From Lachnospiraceae bacterium (GTDB lineage Bacteria > Bacillota > Clostridia > Lachnospirales > Lachnospiraceae): a stretch of 64,000 nt of DNA. Made by a program: the position numbers and the translations under genes. Where the stretch lies: positions 62,001-126,000 of the forward strand of contig JAGANL010000015.1 in the NCBI GenBank assembly GCA_017624235.1, given 5' to 3'. This document shows, piece by piece, positions 44,064 to 55,560 of this stretch (the stretch's first letter is position 1; every line of letters begins with the position of its first letter). The notes beneath the pieces were generated by a model. It saw only the letters and a program-made list of their open reading frames with translations, did not search any database and was not told the origin of the DNA.

Positions 44064-45263
44064 CTACTCTGCCTTCACCACAATCACTTCATCCGACTCC
44101 AGCGCCGCTTTCACCAGCTCGTCAATCCTCTCCGCCAGATTCTCCTCATGCTTCCTAATCACCTTCAGATTCGGCTTCGTCACCGGATGCTTTGCCACAA
44201 AAATCGTACAGCAGTCCTCAAACGGCTGAATCGATGTCTCATACGTATCAATCTTTTCAGACACCGCCACAATCTCCTGCTTGTCCATTCCGATACACGG
44301 CCTGTACACCGGAAGCGTACACACCTCGTTCGTTGCCGCCAGAGACTGCATCGTCTGGGAAGCCACCTGCCCGATGCTCTCTCCCGTAATCAGGCCAAGA
44401 CACTCATTTTGCTTTGCAATCTCCTCCGCAATCTTCATCATATATCTTCGCATAATAATGGTCAGTTCATCATGCGGACACTTCTCATAAATATACAACT
44501 GAATATCCGTAAAATTGATCACATGCAGATAAATCGGCCCGCTGTAACGGGATACCTTTCTCGCCAGATCCACAACCTTCTGCTTGGCCCGCTCGCTCGT
44601 ATATGGGGGTGCATGGAAATAGACCGCATCAATCTTCACACCGCGCTTGGATATCATATAACCGGCAACCGGGGAATCAATGCCGCCGGAAAGAAGCAGC
44701 ATTGCCTTGCCGTTCGTACCTACCGGCATTCCTCCCGGTCCCGGAATAGTTTCGGAATAAATATAGATTCTCTCTCGAATCTCGATATTTAAATAAATAT
44801 CGGGCTTATGGACATCCACCTTAAGCCGGGAAAATTCATCCAAAAGAACGCCTCCCACCTCCATATCAATTTCCATGGAATTTAACGGATAGTCCTTTCT
44901 CGCCCTTCTGGCCATGACCTTAAAGGTCAGCGTGTCATCCTCTGCCATTTTATCCATGTAGACTCTTCTCATATAATCCTTTAAGTCTTCACACAGCTTT
45001 TCAAAGCCTTCATCCTGCACATAGATCATCGGACAGATGCCGGAGATTCCAAATACCGTTCTTAAATTCTCAACTGCCTCATCATAATCAAAATCCGTCA
45101 GAGCCTCAACATAGATTCTGCCCTGCGTCTTCCATACTTTAAATTCGCCTTCACAACGCTTCATGGCGTACTTGATCTGCTGTACCAGTGCGTCCTCGAA
45201 CAGATATCTGTTCTTTCCCTTTACACCGATTTCCGCATATTTTATCAAAAAAGCCTTAAACAT
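44064..45263 (-). CDS. thiI: tRNA 4-thiouridine synthetase ThiI
   Basis: 399 residues from an ATG at 45263 with GGAGG six bases before it. N-terminal ferredoxin-like and THUMP domains (ALVQQIKYAMKRCEGEF, GISGICPMIYVQDEGF) and the PP-loop ATPase motif LLSGGIDSPVAGYMISKRGV. The rhodanese extension found in enterobacterial ThiI is absent, as in Bacillus. It adenylates U8 of tRNA for sulfur insertion. The cysteine desulfurase gene 50 bases upstream is the likely sulfur donor, like NifZ of Bacillus. Confidence 0.95.
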   Translation of the reverse strand: MFKAFLIKYAEIGVKGKNRYLFEDALVQQIKYAMKRCEGEFKVWKTQGRIYVEALTDFDYDEAVENLRTVFGISGICPMIYVQDEGFEKLCEDLKDYMRRVYMDKMAEDDTLTFKVMARRARKDYPLNSMEIDMEVGGVLLDEFSRLKVDVHKPDIYLNIEIRERIYIYSETIPGPGGMPVGTNGKAMLLLSGGIDSPVAGYMISKRGVKIDAVYFHAPPYTSERAKQKVVDLARKVSRYSGPIYLHVINFTDIQLYIYEKCPHDELTIIMRRYMMKIAEEIAKQNECLGLITGESIGQVASQTMQSLAATNEVCTLPVYRPCIGMDKQEIVAVSEKIDTYETSIQPFEDCCTIFVAKHPVTKPNLKVIRKHEENLAERIDELVKAALESDEVIVVKAE

Positions 45264-45313
45264 AAATTTCCTCCACTTTTCTCCGTTGCACCCGGATTTA
45301 AATGACACCATTG

Positions 45314-46468
45314 TCAGTGTCTTGTATATTTACGAAGCATCGGTATCATATCGTACATTGCCTGCAAAGTATACTCGATTTCTTCTCTGGTTGTAAATAC
45401 AGAAAAGCTGAAACGTATAGTAGATTCCAACAGCTCCCTGTTCACTCCGATTGCCTTAAGCGTGGCCGAGGGCATCGGCTTGTTGGACGAGCATGCACTT
45501 CCTGCGGATACATAGATGCCTCTGTCCTCCAGGGCATGAAGCATGACCTCGCTGCGGACACCTGCAATCGATACGCTCACAATATGCGGCGCACTATCCC
45601 TGCCTGTCAGTCCATTGATCCGCACATTGTCAATTTTGCTTACACCATCGATAAATTCCTGCTTCAATTCATAGAGCTTATCCACATCCGTATCCAGGTC
45701 CCGGTAAATATCCTCTACCGCTTTGGCCAGTCCTGCAATTCCGGGAACATTCTCCGTACCGGAGCGCATATTCTTCTGCTGTCCGCCTCCGAAAATAATC
45801 GGACGAATCTTTACCTTTTCATTGATATACAAGAACCCGACACCCTTTGGCCCATGAATCTTGTGTCCACTAACCGAAAGCAGATCGACATTCATCTTTT
45901 TCGGAAGGATACGGAACTTTCCAAAGCCCTGAACCGCATCTACATGAAAGACCGTATTCGGATTCATCCGTTTGATCAGTGCTCCTGCCTCTGCAATCGG
46001 CTGCAGCGCTCCGATTTCATTATTAGTGTGCATGATGGACACTAAAATCGTATGCGGTGTCATGGCCGCCTGCAGATCCTTCAGCCTGATCTGTCCGTTT
46101 TCATCCACCGGAAGATAGGTAACCTGAAAGCCCTGATCCTCCAGATACTGCATCGTCTGCAAAATGGCCGGATGCTCAATCCTTGTGGTAATCAGATGCT
46201 TTCCGGCGCGCATATTGGCATAGGCTGTTCCCATTAGCGCCAGATTATCCGATTCCGTTCCGCCGGAGGTAAACAGAATCTCCTTTTCATTCACTTTCAA
46301 ATTTCGGGCAATGACCTCGCGGGCATAGCGGACATACTGCTCTGCCTGCACGCCCTTCATGTGCATACTGGAAGGATTGCCATAATCCTCGCACATTATT
46401 TTCATCATAAGCTGCGCCACACTGTCAAAGCTGCGTGTCGTTGCCGAATTGTCCAAATAAACTTCCAT
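45314..46468 (-). CDS. Cysteine desulfurase (NifS/IscS family), likely sulfur donor for ThiI
   Basis: 384 residues of a PLP-dependent enzyme: N-terminus VYLDNSATTRSFDSV, PLP Lys in LSVSGHKIHGPKGVGFLY and the mobile Cys loop in VSAGSACSSNKPMPSATLKA. It releases sulfur from cysteine as a persulfide. Close linkage to thiI suggests a dedicated partner for 4-thiouridine synthesis, as with NifZ-ThiI of Bacillus, though supply of Fe-S cluster assembly cannot be excluded. Gene lies 48 bases after rsmE. Confidence 0.93.
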   Translation of the reverse strand: MEVYLDNSATTRSFDSVAQLMMKIMCEDYGNPSSMHMKGVQAEQYVRYAREVIARNLKVNEKEILFTSGGTESDNLALMGTAYANMRAGKHLITTRIEHPAILQTMQYLEDQGFQVTYLPVDENGQIRLKDLQAAMTPHTILVSIMHTNNEIGALQPIAEAGALIKRMNPNTVFHVDAVQGFGKFRILPKKMNVDLLSVSGHKIHGPKGVGFLYINEKVKIRPIIFGGGQQKNMRSGTENVPGIAGLAKAVEDIYRDLDTDVDKLYELKQEFIDGVSKIDNVRINGLTGRDSAPHIVSVSIAGVRSEVMLHALEDRGIYVSAGSACSSNKPMPSATLKAIGVNRELLESTIRFSFSVFTTREEIEYTLQAMYDMIPMLRKYTRH

Positions 46469-46516
46469 GTGCTCTCCTTCTATCGTGCTGTAGCTTCTAT
46501 TATTCTATCATATGAC

Positions 46517-47257
46517 CTATTTCTCCAAGTGGTACATAAGAAAAGACAGCACTGTAAAGCCTGCTGTTTCTGTCCGCAGAATCCTCTTGCCGAGCGTGAC
46601 CGGCTCGATTCCGGCCGAAAGCGCCAGTTCGATCTCCTCCTCCGCAAAACCGCCCTCCGGCCCGATAAAGACCGCCACAGACTGCCCTTCGCGAATGCGC
46701 TCGATACACTCCCTTGTCTTGTCCATTCCTTCTGCCAGTTCATACGGAATGAGACGGACATCCATCTGGCCCGCAAGGGAAACCGCCTCCTTAAAATTCA
46801 TGACAGGCGCCACCTTCGGAATAATCCGGCGTTTGCTCTGCTTTGCCGCCGCCTCGGAAATTCCCTGCCAGCGCGCAAGCTTGTTCTTTTCCTTCTTTGC
46901 ATCCAGCTTCACAACCGCCCGTTTGGTTGCAACCGGAATAATCTCATAAGCACCCAGCTCTACCGCCTTTTGAATGATCAGTTCCATCTTGTCCGCCTTG
47001 GGAAGCCCCTGAAACAGATAGACCTTTGCCGGAAGCTCGAGTCCCTCCTCTTTGATAAAGCGAAGAGTACAAAGGATACTGTCATCCTGAATTTCAGAAA
47101 TCTCACAGCGGTACTCCTTTCCGTCCACACCGTTGCTGACTGCAATTTCCTCACCCGGCTTCATGCGGAGTACATTTTTAATATGATTTACATCGCTGCC
47201 GGTGATGACAATCCGCTTATCCTGAATCTGTCCCGGCTCCACAAAAAACTGATACAT
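46517..47257 (-). CDS. rsmE: 16S rRNA (uracil-1498-N3)-methyltransferase RsmE
   Basis: 246 residues from ATG 47257 (MYQFFVEPGQI, the usual RsmE start); a TTG at 47266 is less likely. SPOUT-fold motifs VFIGPEGGFAEEEIELALSA and LGKRILRTETAGFTVLSF are complete. It methylates U1498 in 16S rRNA. Directly follows prmA (29 bases), as in Bacillus yqeT-yqeU. Confidence 0.94.
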   Translation of the reverse strand: MYQFFVEPGQIQDKRIVITGSDVNHIKNVLRMKPGEEIAVSNGVDGKEYRCEISEIQDDSILCTLRFIKEEGLELPAKVYLFQGLPKADKMELIIQKAVELGAYEIIPVATKRAVVKLDAKKEKNKLARWQGISEAAAKQSKRRIIPKVAPVMNFKEAVSLAGQMDVRLIPYELAEGMDKTRECIERIREGQSVAVFIGPEGGFAEEEIELALSAGIEPVTLGKRILRTETAGFTVLSFLMYHLEK

Positions 47258-47286
47258 TTTCTCCAATTTCCTTACTCAATCCATAA

Positions 47287-48282
47287 TCAAGCACGCTCGG
47301 GCTTTCTGGCAGTCACACTGACCCATTCTCCCTGATACGTAACCTCCAATACCTCCAGACCGGCCTCCTTTACCGCAGCCACAACAGTCTGTTCCTTATC
47401 ATCAATAATACCGGAGGTAATATAGATACCGCCCTCCTTCAACTGATTGACAATCACAGGAGTCAGCGGTACCAGCACATCCGCCAGAATATTTGCCACA
47501 ACAATATCATAGCAGTCATAGCCCACAGCATCCTGCGTCTCCCTCTCCGTAATGATATTTCCAATCATCATCCGGAACCGGTCTGCCGGAATATGATTCG
47601 TTTCCATATTCTCCCGGACAGCATCCACGGCACACGGGTCCAGATCGGTTCCGACTGCCTCTTTGATTCCGTACATCAGTGAAACAATCGCCAGTATGCC
47701 GCTTCCGGTTCCCACATCCAAAAGCTTCGTCTCCGGCGTAATGTACTTCTTCAACTGACGGATGCACAACTGCGTCGTCTCGTGCATCCCGGTTCCAAAG
47801 GCCGTACCCGGATCAATATGAAGAATCATCTTATCCTGATCCTCCGGTTTAACCTCCTCCCAGGACGGAATCACTAACAGATCATCGATATAGAACTGGT
47901 GAAAATACTGTTTCCAGTTATTGATCCAGTCAATGTCCTCTGTTTCATCGACCGTGATACTGCCTTCACCGATGTCCATGAAGCTCTGAAGTTCTGCAAG
48001 CTCGGCCTGTACCCGTTCTATAATCGTTCCGGCATCCGTCTTCTCTCCATTCACATTCAGGCTTCCGTCTTCATTTTCTTCTACAAAAAAGCTCAGATAG
48101 GCAATGCCGTCATCCTCCGGCCCGTCCGGCAGGATATCCACAAACATCTGCTCCTTTTCCGCAGCCGTTAACGGAACCTTGTCTTCAATCTGCGCTCCCT
48201 CCAAGCCAATGTCATAAAGGGTGCTGATGATAATATCTTCTGCATCTGTAATTGTTTTAATCCGAAATTTCGTCCATTTCAT
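47287..48282 (-). CDS. prmA: Ribosomal protein L11 methyltransferase PrmA
   Basis: 331 residues from ATG 48282 (MKWTKFRIK), the normal PrmA N-terminus; AGGAG lies 14 bases upstream, so a TTG at 48294 cannot be fully excluded. SAM-binding motif LLDVGTGSGILAI, DPGTAFGTGMHETTQLCIRQ and VVANILADVL are typical. Methylates the L11 protein. A terminator lies between dnaJ and this gene (48347-48385), so prmA may have its own start. Confidence 0.94.
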   Translation of the reverse strand: MKWTKFRIKTITDAEDIIISTLYDIGLEGAQIEDKVPLTAAEKEQMFVDILPDGPEDDGIAYLSFFVEENEDGSLNVNGEKTDAGTIIERVQAELAELQSFMDIGEGSITVDETEDIDWINNWKQYFHQFYIDDLLVIPSWEEVKPEDQDKMILHIDPGTAFGTGMHETTQLCIRQLKKYITPETKLLDVGTGSGILAIVSLMYGIKEAVGTDLDPCAVDAVRENMETNHIPADRFRMMIGNIITERETQDAVGYDCYDIVVANILADVLVPLTPVIVNQLKEGGIYITSGIIDDKEQTVVAAVKEAGLEVLEVTYQGEWVSVTARKPERA

Positions 48283-48346
48283 ATACGTTCTCAATCTCCT
48301 TTACTGTACAGACTACCACACGAACGATTGATTTGCAAGGAAACGC

Positions 48347-48385
48347 AAAAAAGCAGTAAACTCTTTTTCGGAATCTACTGCTTTC
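48347..48385 (-). terminator. Terminator after dnaJ
   Basis: On the minus strand AAAGCAGTA, a 15-base loop region, TTACTGCTTT followed by TTTT. It lies 36 bases after the dnaJ stop and separates the heat-shock operon from prmA-rsmE-nifS-thiI. Confidence 0.8.
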
Positions 48386-48420
48386 AAATCTATTCTGCCT
48401 GAAGCTTTCCTGTCATGCTT

Positions 48421-49602
48421 TTATTTTTCCCAGAACTTCTTTTTCTTTCCACCGCCGGAGGACTCTTTCTTATCCTCGCCTGCGGTCGCACGCTTCGCTG
48501 CATTCAGAGTATCCCCTGTCTCTTCATCGAACTTCTTTAAAAGTTCCCTGGCTTCATGAGACAGCTTATCCGGTACCTGAACCACCAAAGTTACATAATG
48601 GTCACCTCGTACCTCCTTATTGCGCAGGGACGGAACACCCTTGCCCTTCAAGCGTACACGTGTATCGGTCTGCGTACCCGGTTTTACCTCATAAACCACT
48701 CTTCCGTCTACCGTATCGATAACCACCTCTCCGCCGAGAGCTGCCACTGCAAAGGAAACCGGAACAGTTGAGAAAATATTACACTCCTGTCTCTGGAAAA
48801 TCGGATGACGGGATACGACAACCTCTACCAGAAGATCTCCTCTCGGGCCACCGTTGGTACCCGGCTCGCCCTTTTCGCGGATACGTACACTCTGTCCATT
48901 GTCAATTCCTGCCGGAATGGATACCTGAATCTTCTTCCTGCTGGCTATATAACCGGAGCCATGGCAGTCCGGACATTTTTCCTTTACAACCTTACCGGAG
49001 CCGCCGCAGTCCGGACAGGTCTGCACATTCCGCACCGTTCCGAAGAAGGACTGCTGTGTAAAGACTACCTGACCCTTGCCGCCGCACTTCGGGCAGGTTT
49101 CCGGGCTGGTTCCCGGCTTTGCCCCGCTACCGTGACAGGTCTTACATTCATCCTTTAAGGTCAGTTCTATTTCTTTTTCTACACCGAATACTGCTTCCTC
49201 AAATGTAATACGTACACTGGTACGGATATTGGCACCCTTCATAGGCCCGTTATTCGCACGTCCTCTTCTTCCACCGCCGAACAAATCCCCGAAAATATCG
49301 CCAAAAATATCACTGAAATCGCCGCTGTTAAAATCGAAGCCTCCAAATCCTCCGGCACCGCCGCCCGGGCCGTCAAAAGCAGCATGACCAAACTGGTCAT
49401 ACTGACGCCTTTTCTCCGGATCGCTTAAAACAGCATAAGCCTCGGATGCTTCCTTAAATTTCTTTTCTGCCTCGGCATCACCCGGATTCATATCCGGGTG
49501 ATATTTCTTGGCAAGTGCTCTGTATGCTTTTTTGAGTGCAGCATCGTCTGCGTTCTTATCTACCCCGAGTACCTCGTAGTAGTCGCGTTTCTGCTCTGCC
49601 AT
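48421..49602 (-). CDS. dnaJ: Chaperone protein DnaJ
   Basis: 393 residues. J-domain with HPD ([15 protein letters not shown]), Gly/Phe-rich linker ([20 protein letters not shown]), four zinc repeats ([32 protein letters not shown]) and C-terminal substrate-binding domain. It delivers substrates to DnaK and stimulates its ATPase. Last gene of hrcA-grpE-dnaK-dnaJ, 61 bases after dnaK. Confidence 0.98.
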   Translation of the reverse strand: MAEQKRDYYEVLGVDKNADDAALKKAYRALAKKYHPDMNPGDAEAEKKFKEASEAYAVLSDPEKRRQYDQFGHAAFDGPGGGAGGFGGFDFNSGDFSDIFGDIFGDLFGGGRRGRANNGPMKGANIRTSVRITFEEAVFGVEKEIELTLKDECKTCHGSGAKPGTSPETCPKCGGKGQVVFTQQSFFGTVRNVQTCPDCGGSGKVVKEKCPDCHGSGYIASRKKIQVSIPAGIDNGQSVRIREKGEPGTNGGPRGDLLVEVVVSRHPIFQRQECNIFSTVPVSFAVAALGGEVVIDTVDGRVVYEVKPGTQTDTRVRLKGKGVPSLRNKEVRGDHYVTLVVQVPDKLSHEARELLKKFDEETGDTLNAAKRATAGEDKKESSGGGKKKKFWEK

Positions 49603-49663
49603 ATTATTTCCTCAATTCTTTCTGCGCTACATTACATTGCGGACAGTTTTTCCTGTTCGCACC

Positions 49664-51562
<1,899 letters not shown>

Positions 51563-51587
51563 CTATTTGAATTCTATATTTTGCTTG

Positions 51588-52271
51588 TTATTGTGTCACC
51601 GCTACCATGCTGTGTCTTACGACGCTTTCTCTGTAGGTATAGCCCTTTAACAGCTCCTGGGCTACAATACCCTCTTCGTATTCATCGCTTTCCACCTGCA
51701 TGACCGCATTGTGTAAGTTCGGATCAAACTCCTTGCCTACCGCTTCTATCGGCTTAACGCCTAAGTTATCAAGTTCTGTCACGAGCTGGTCATAAACCAT
51801 TTTCATGCCCTTTGCAAACGGGGCTTCTAAATCTTCCTCGGACATCCCCTGGAAACCTCTTTCAAAATTATCAACGACCGGAAGAATCTTTTCAATTACA
51901 CTCTTTGCGCCGGTCTCAAACATGGCTGATTTTTCCTTGTCTGTGCGCTTTCTGAAATTTTCAAATTCTGCCATCTGACGTTTTACCTTATCTTCCAGTT
52001 CGTCAATCTTTTCTTTCATGGCATCCGCTTTTTTATCTGCCTTTGCCTTTTTCTTAAAAAGCTTGGATTCCTTTTTGTCATCCTTCTTTTCGTCCGCTTC
52101 AGCCTCTTCTGCTTCCTCTTCGGAAGCATCCTCAGCCTCCTCTATGTTAATTTCTGTTTCTTCCTCTTCGGGAACGGCTTCTGCGGAAGCTTCTTCAGCC
52201 GCAGCCTCTTCCTGCACCTGCTGATCCGTTTCCATTGTTTCTTCTAAAATTTCCTTTTCCTGTTCTGCCAC
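51588..52271 (-). CDS. grpE: Nucleotide exchange factor GrpE
   Basis: 227 residues. An extended acidic N-terminus (EEEETEINIEEAEDASEEEA) precedes the long helix and the conserved end with VEKILPVVDNFERG-like sequence (KILPVVDNFERGFQGM), EFDPNLHNAVMQVES and LLKGYTYRESVVRHSMVAV. It exchanges ADP on DnaK. It is 27 bases after hrcA. The acidic N-terminal 80 residues are longer than in most GrpE proteins and lysine-rich in one part (KKDDKKESKLFKKKAK). Confidence 0.97.
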   Translation of the reverse strand: MAEQEKEILEETMETDQQVQEEAAAEEASAEAVPEEEETEINIEEAEDASEEEAEEAEADEKKDDKKESKLFKKKAKADKKADAMKEKIDELEDKVKRQMAEFENFRKRTDKEKSAMFETGAKSVIEKILPVVDNFERGFQGMSEEDLEAPFAKGMKMVYDQLVTELDNLGVKPIEAVGKEFDPNLHNAVMQVESDEYEEGIVAQELLKGYTYRESVVRHSMVAVTQ

Positions 52272-52298
52272 GCCTCGTCACTCCCATTTCTTTCTGTA

Positions 52299-53333
52299 TT
52301 ATTTTTTCTTATACAGGGCATCCAGCTGATTCATTAAGGTCTTCAATGTGCCAATGACCTTATCATAATCCATCCGCTTCGGGCCGATAATACCGATCGT
52401 CCCTTTCATGCCCTCTCCCAGCTCGTAGGTCGCTGTTACGACACTACAGTCCTTCATACTCTGAACCGGTGTCTCATCACCGATATAAACCTGGATGGCA
52501 TTCTTGCCTTCCTCTCCGTCGGAGAGCGTATCGTTCACAAGCTGGGTCAGCATTTCCTTTTCTTCAAATGTATTGATCAGCTCGCTTGCCCTCTGGTGAT
52601 CAGCCAGCTCCGGATAGCGGAAAATGTTGTTGGCACCGCTTGTGTAGATTTCCATATCCTCGTCTGCCTTAATGGCATCCGCCACAGCATCAATCACGCT
52701 GCTTACTATCTCGCTGTGAATCCCCGCCTGTGTTTTCATTGCGGAAATCATTCCCAGATTGATCTCATCCAAAGACAGTCCGTTCAGCTGCGTATTCAGC
52801 AGAATATTCAGCTTCAGGATCGTTTCATCATCCAGTTCTTCCTCTACCGGCAGAATGGAATTCTTAATGACATTTCCTTCTACCACTACCACAACCAGTA
52901 TCTGATGAGAATCCACCTTGGAAAGTTGAATGAACTTTACCTTGTTCTTGCGGATTGCCGGCGCGGAAATCATCGTCGCATAATTTGTACTGTCTGCCAG
53001 CACTTTAGCGACCTGCTTTAACAGCTGCTCCGTCTTTTCCTCCCGCTCGATCAGGACTTCCTTCATTTCCTGAATCTCGCGTTCCTTCTGCTCCAGCATC
53101 GTGTCTACATATAACCGATAGCCCTTATCCGACGGGATACGTCCTGCGGAGGTATGCGGCTGTATAATGTAGCCAAGCTCTTCCAGATCAGCCATCTCAT
53201 TTCGTATCGTCGCAGAACTCAGATTCAGATCCGTATACTTTGAAATAGTCCTGCTGCCGACCGGCTCCCCTGTTTCCAGATAATTGCGGATAATGGCCTG
53301 CAATATTTTTTGTTTTCTTTCATCCAACTGCAT
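52299..53333 (-). CDS. hrcA: Heat-inducible transcription repressor HrcA
   Basis: 344 residues from an ATG at 53333 (MQLDERKQKIL), with AGGATGATGGAG eight bases upstream. N-terminal winged helix (LSSATIRNEMADLEELGYI), HTSAGRIPSDKGYRLYVD, GAF-like centre and C-terminal end. It binds CIRCE and represses hrcA-grpE-dnaK-dnaJ when GroE keeps it active. A CIRCE copy lies over the leader of its own gene. Confidence 0.97.
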   Translation of the reverse strand: MQLDERKQKILQAIIRNYLETGEPVGSRTISKYTDLNLSSATIRNEMADLEELGYIIQPHTSAGRIPSDKGYRLYVDTMLEQKEREIQEMKEVLIEREEKTEQLLKQVAKVLADSTNYATMISAPAIRKNKVKFIQLSKVDSHQILVVVVVEGNVIKNSILPVEEELDDETILKLNILLNTQLNGLSLDEINLGMISAMKTQAGIHSEIVSSVIDAVADAIKADEDMEIYTSGANNIFRYPELADHQRASELINTFEEKEMLTQLVNDTLSDGEEGKNAIQVYIGDETPVQSMKDCSVVTATYELGEGMKGTIGIIGPKRMDYDKVIGTLKTLMNQLDALYKKK

Positions 53334-53356
53334 CTCCATCATCCTTTCTTTGGTTG

Positions 53357-53383
53357 TTAGCACTCAACTCTTTGGAGTGCTAA
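53357..53383. promoter_or_regulatory. CIRCE operator
   Basis: TTAGCACTC, nine bases, GAGTGCTAA, an exact consensus CIRCE, between the promoter (53398-53426) and the hrcA start. Binding of HrcA there blocks transcription of the heat-shock operon. Confidence 0.97.
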
Positions 53384-53397
53384 CATCTTCTTACCCT

Positions 53398-53426
53398 AAA
53401 ATAGCACTTACCCTATCTATTGTCAA
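53398..53426 (-). promoter_or_regulatory. Promoter of the hrcA operon
   Basis: On the minus strand TTGACA (53421-53426), 17 bases, TATTTT (53398-53403), just upstream of CIRCE, so the transcript carries the operator in its leader as in other Firmicutes. Confidence 0.82.
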
Positions 53427-53466
53427 TCATTTTCCTTGAAATAATTTATAAAAAAAGCATAAAATG

Positions 53467-53498
53467 AAATCCCCCGAAACCGACGTTCCGAGGGATTT
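53467..53498 (-). terminator. Terminator of the DUF6465 gene
   Basis: On the minus strand AAATCCCTCGGAACG and GGTTTCGGGGGATTT form a long stem followed by CATTTTATGCTTTTTTTA. It separates this gene from the hrcA promoter. Confidence 0.7.
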
Positions 53499-53554
53499 GT
53501 TCCCGTTCCAGTATATTTTTCTTTTTCTGACATGTCGTTCAGAATATGTACCGA

Positions 53555-54007
53555 TTAGATTCCGAAGCTTCCTGTAATCTCTCCGTTAGCTACATAATAA
53601 ACCGCATTCTCTTCCGGTTTTACATACAGCTCAACGTCCTTTAACTCAGCTTCCTTCTTGCCCAGATCATAGGTCCATACATCCTTCATAATCTTCATGA
53701 GATCCTCTGTGGTATAGGACTTACCGCCAAACTGTAAGGAAATGCTGGTCTTAGCTGCTTCCTTGGCTTCTTTCACAGTCTCTTCTTTTTTTACAGTTGT
53801 CTTAGCTTCTGCTTTTTTTACTGTAGTCTTCTTTGCTGCAGTCTTCTTAGCCGGTTCTGCTTTTGTCTCAGCCTTTGCTGCTGCCTTTACTTCTTTTACG
53901 GGTTCTGCTTTCTTTACTTCAACTGCCGGTTTTACGGTCTCTGTAACTTTCGCTGTTTCTGCCTTTACTGCTGCTGCCGGTTTTGCTGCTGGTTTCTTAG
54001 ACTCCAT
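53555..54007 (-). CDS. DUF6465-type protein with Lys/Ala-rich N-terminus
   Basis: 150 residues from an ATG at 54007. The first 90 residues are repetitive, made from Lys, Ala, Glu, Val, Thr and Pro (AKKTAAKKTTVKKAEAKTTV), and would be disordered and basic, like histone H1-type tails. The last 60 residues form a compact domain (ISLQFGGKSYTTEDLMKIMK, VELYVKPEENAVYYVANGEI) seen in many Lachnospiraceae and matched to DUF6465. No function is known; DNA or envelope binding by the tail is speculation. Single gene with its own terminator between phoR and hrcA. Confidence 0.75.
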   Translation of the reverse strand: MESKKPAAKPAAAVKAETAKVTETVKPAVEVKKAEPVKEVKAAAKAETKAEPAKKTAAKKTTVKKAEAKTTVKKEETVKEAKEAAKTSISLQFGGKSYTTEDLMKIMKDVWTYDLGKKEAELKDVELYVKPEENAVYYVANGEITGSFGI

Positions 54008-54124
54008 CACAATAACTCCTCCTATCACAAGGTCTTATACCTTTTCAGGCTGTCCGCCCGAGTGATCTAATAACAAAAAAATACTTGGTTTCGAAACACA
54101 GTTTAGCGTATTGCCCTGAAAAAG

Positions 54125-55546
54125 TCAAGAAATCTGGCTCTTTTCTTCCTGTTTTTGCAGTTTTTCCATAGGAAGCGCCACGAAAAAGGTACTTCCTTCC
54201 CCCAATTTGCTCTGCAGGCTGATCTCTCCGTCATAGTATTCCACGATATGCTTGACTATGGAAAGACCAAGTCCCGTACCGCCCATTTTACGGCTTCGTC
54301 CCTTGTCCACACGGTAGAAACGTTCAAAGATCCTCCTCTGATCCTCTTCTGAAATACCGACACCGTCATCCCGGACCTCAATCGTCAGATTCTCTCCAAG
54401 CCTCCGAACCGTTACCCAGACATTTCCTCCCGGCTGGTTGTATTTCAGACCGTTGCCTACCAGATTCATCAAAAGCTCCCGCATCTGCTTGGCACTCGCT
54501 TCCATCACGACCGGTTCACATTCCCGGTGAAGCGTAATCTGACAGTCTGCAGCAATCGGCTCCAATGCCTCAAACACATCCTCTACCAGCAGATTCATCC
54601 GTACCTCCGAAAAAGTCACCTCTATCTCATTGGCCTCCAATCTGGATATCATCAGAATATCATTGATCAGATTCGTCATATTGTCTGTGGTCTTTAAGAT
54701 TCTCTTTAAGAAATTCTTTTTGGTCTCTTCATCCTGCGCAAATCCATTGTCCAGAAGCTCCGCATAGCCCTTGATTGCCGTAATCGGCGTCTTCAGTTCG
54801 TGGGAAGCGTTGCTGAAAAACTCCTGACGAATCCGCCGTTCCTTTTCCACCTGGCTGATATGCTCCCGGATTTCCTCCGAAAGCTTCAGGGTCGCATCGG
54901 AAATGACATTCAGCTCTTCATATTTATATTTCTTAAAATTGAAGTCCAGCTCTTCCCCCTGTGCCTTTTCCATTTCCTGTGAAATCTCATAAAGCGGCTC
55001 TGTCACCGTGTTGGTAAAACGGATGCCGATGATGACGGAAAGCACAAAGGCTACGGCAATACCTAAAAGCAGCATCGGGAAAATGACTCTCAGATAATCC
55101 CGGATGCCGGTAAACGGTATCGCGATACGCAGAATAAAATCACTGCTGTCGGACGGCTTTGCCACATAGAGCATATTCTCTCCGATGGTCTTGGAATGTC
55201 GGATAGCATATCCAAAGCCCTCCGACAGTGCAAGCTGTATTTCCTCCCGTTCCAGATGGTTTTCCAGTCTGGACGCTGCCGTATCCGTATCCGCCCATAC
55301 CCTGCCGTTCTTATCCAGTATCGTGATACGGATGTTCTCATCCATGGAGGCCTTCAGCTCATCCATCTCCTGCTGCAAATCCCCGTTATAATCTGCCGAA
55401 CAGTCTATGACCTGCAGCAGGTTCCTCATATGTATCATATTCTCACTGAGCATTTCCTGTCCCATTGCATAATAGGAAATGACGCTGCTCAATACAAGAG
55501 CAAGCAGAATGACCGCAGTAAACCTGCTTAAAATGGCTTTCTTCAT
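54125..55546 (-). CDS. phoR: Sensor histidine kinase PhoR
   Basis: 473 residues. Two membrane spans (about residues 8-28 and 153-175) flank an extracellular domain of about 120 residues; HAMP follows, then HisKA with FFSNASHELKTPITAIKGYA and HATPase motifs NLVGNGLKYN, VRDDGVGISEED and GGTGLGLSIVKHIV. No PAS domain is evident. It pairs with the response regulator 14 bases upstream and closes the phosphate cluster, so phosphate limitation is the most likely signal. Confidence 0.9.
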   Translation of the reverse strand: MKKAILSRFTAVILLALVLSSVISYYAMGQEMLSENMIHMRNLLQVIDCSADYNGDLQQEMDELKASMDENIRITILDKNGRVWADTDTAASRLENHLEREEIQLALSEGFGYAIRHSKTIGENMLYVAKPSDSSDFILRIAIPFTGIRDYLRVIFPMLLLGIAVAFVLSVIIGIRFTNTVTEPLYEISQEMEKAQGEELDFNFKKYKYEELNVISDATLKLSEEIREHISQVEKERRIRQEFFSNASHELKTPITAIKGYAELLDNGFAQDEETKKNFLKRILKTTDNMTNLINDILMISRLEANEIEVTFSEVRMNLLVEDVFEALEPIAADCQITLHRECEPVVMEASAKQMRELLMNLVGNGLKYNQPGGNVWVTVRRLGENLTIEVRDDGVGISEEDQRRIFERFYRVDKGRSRKMGGTGLGLSIVKHIVEYYDGEISLQSKLGEGSTFFVALPMEKLQKQEEKSQIS

Positions 55547-55560
55547 CCGTACGTGCTCCT

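Noticed and set aside
45302-46045. Plus-strand frame of 247 residues antisense to the cysteine desulfurase
   Set aside because: No ribosome site or family match, and the desulfurase motifs on the other strand are complete.
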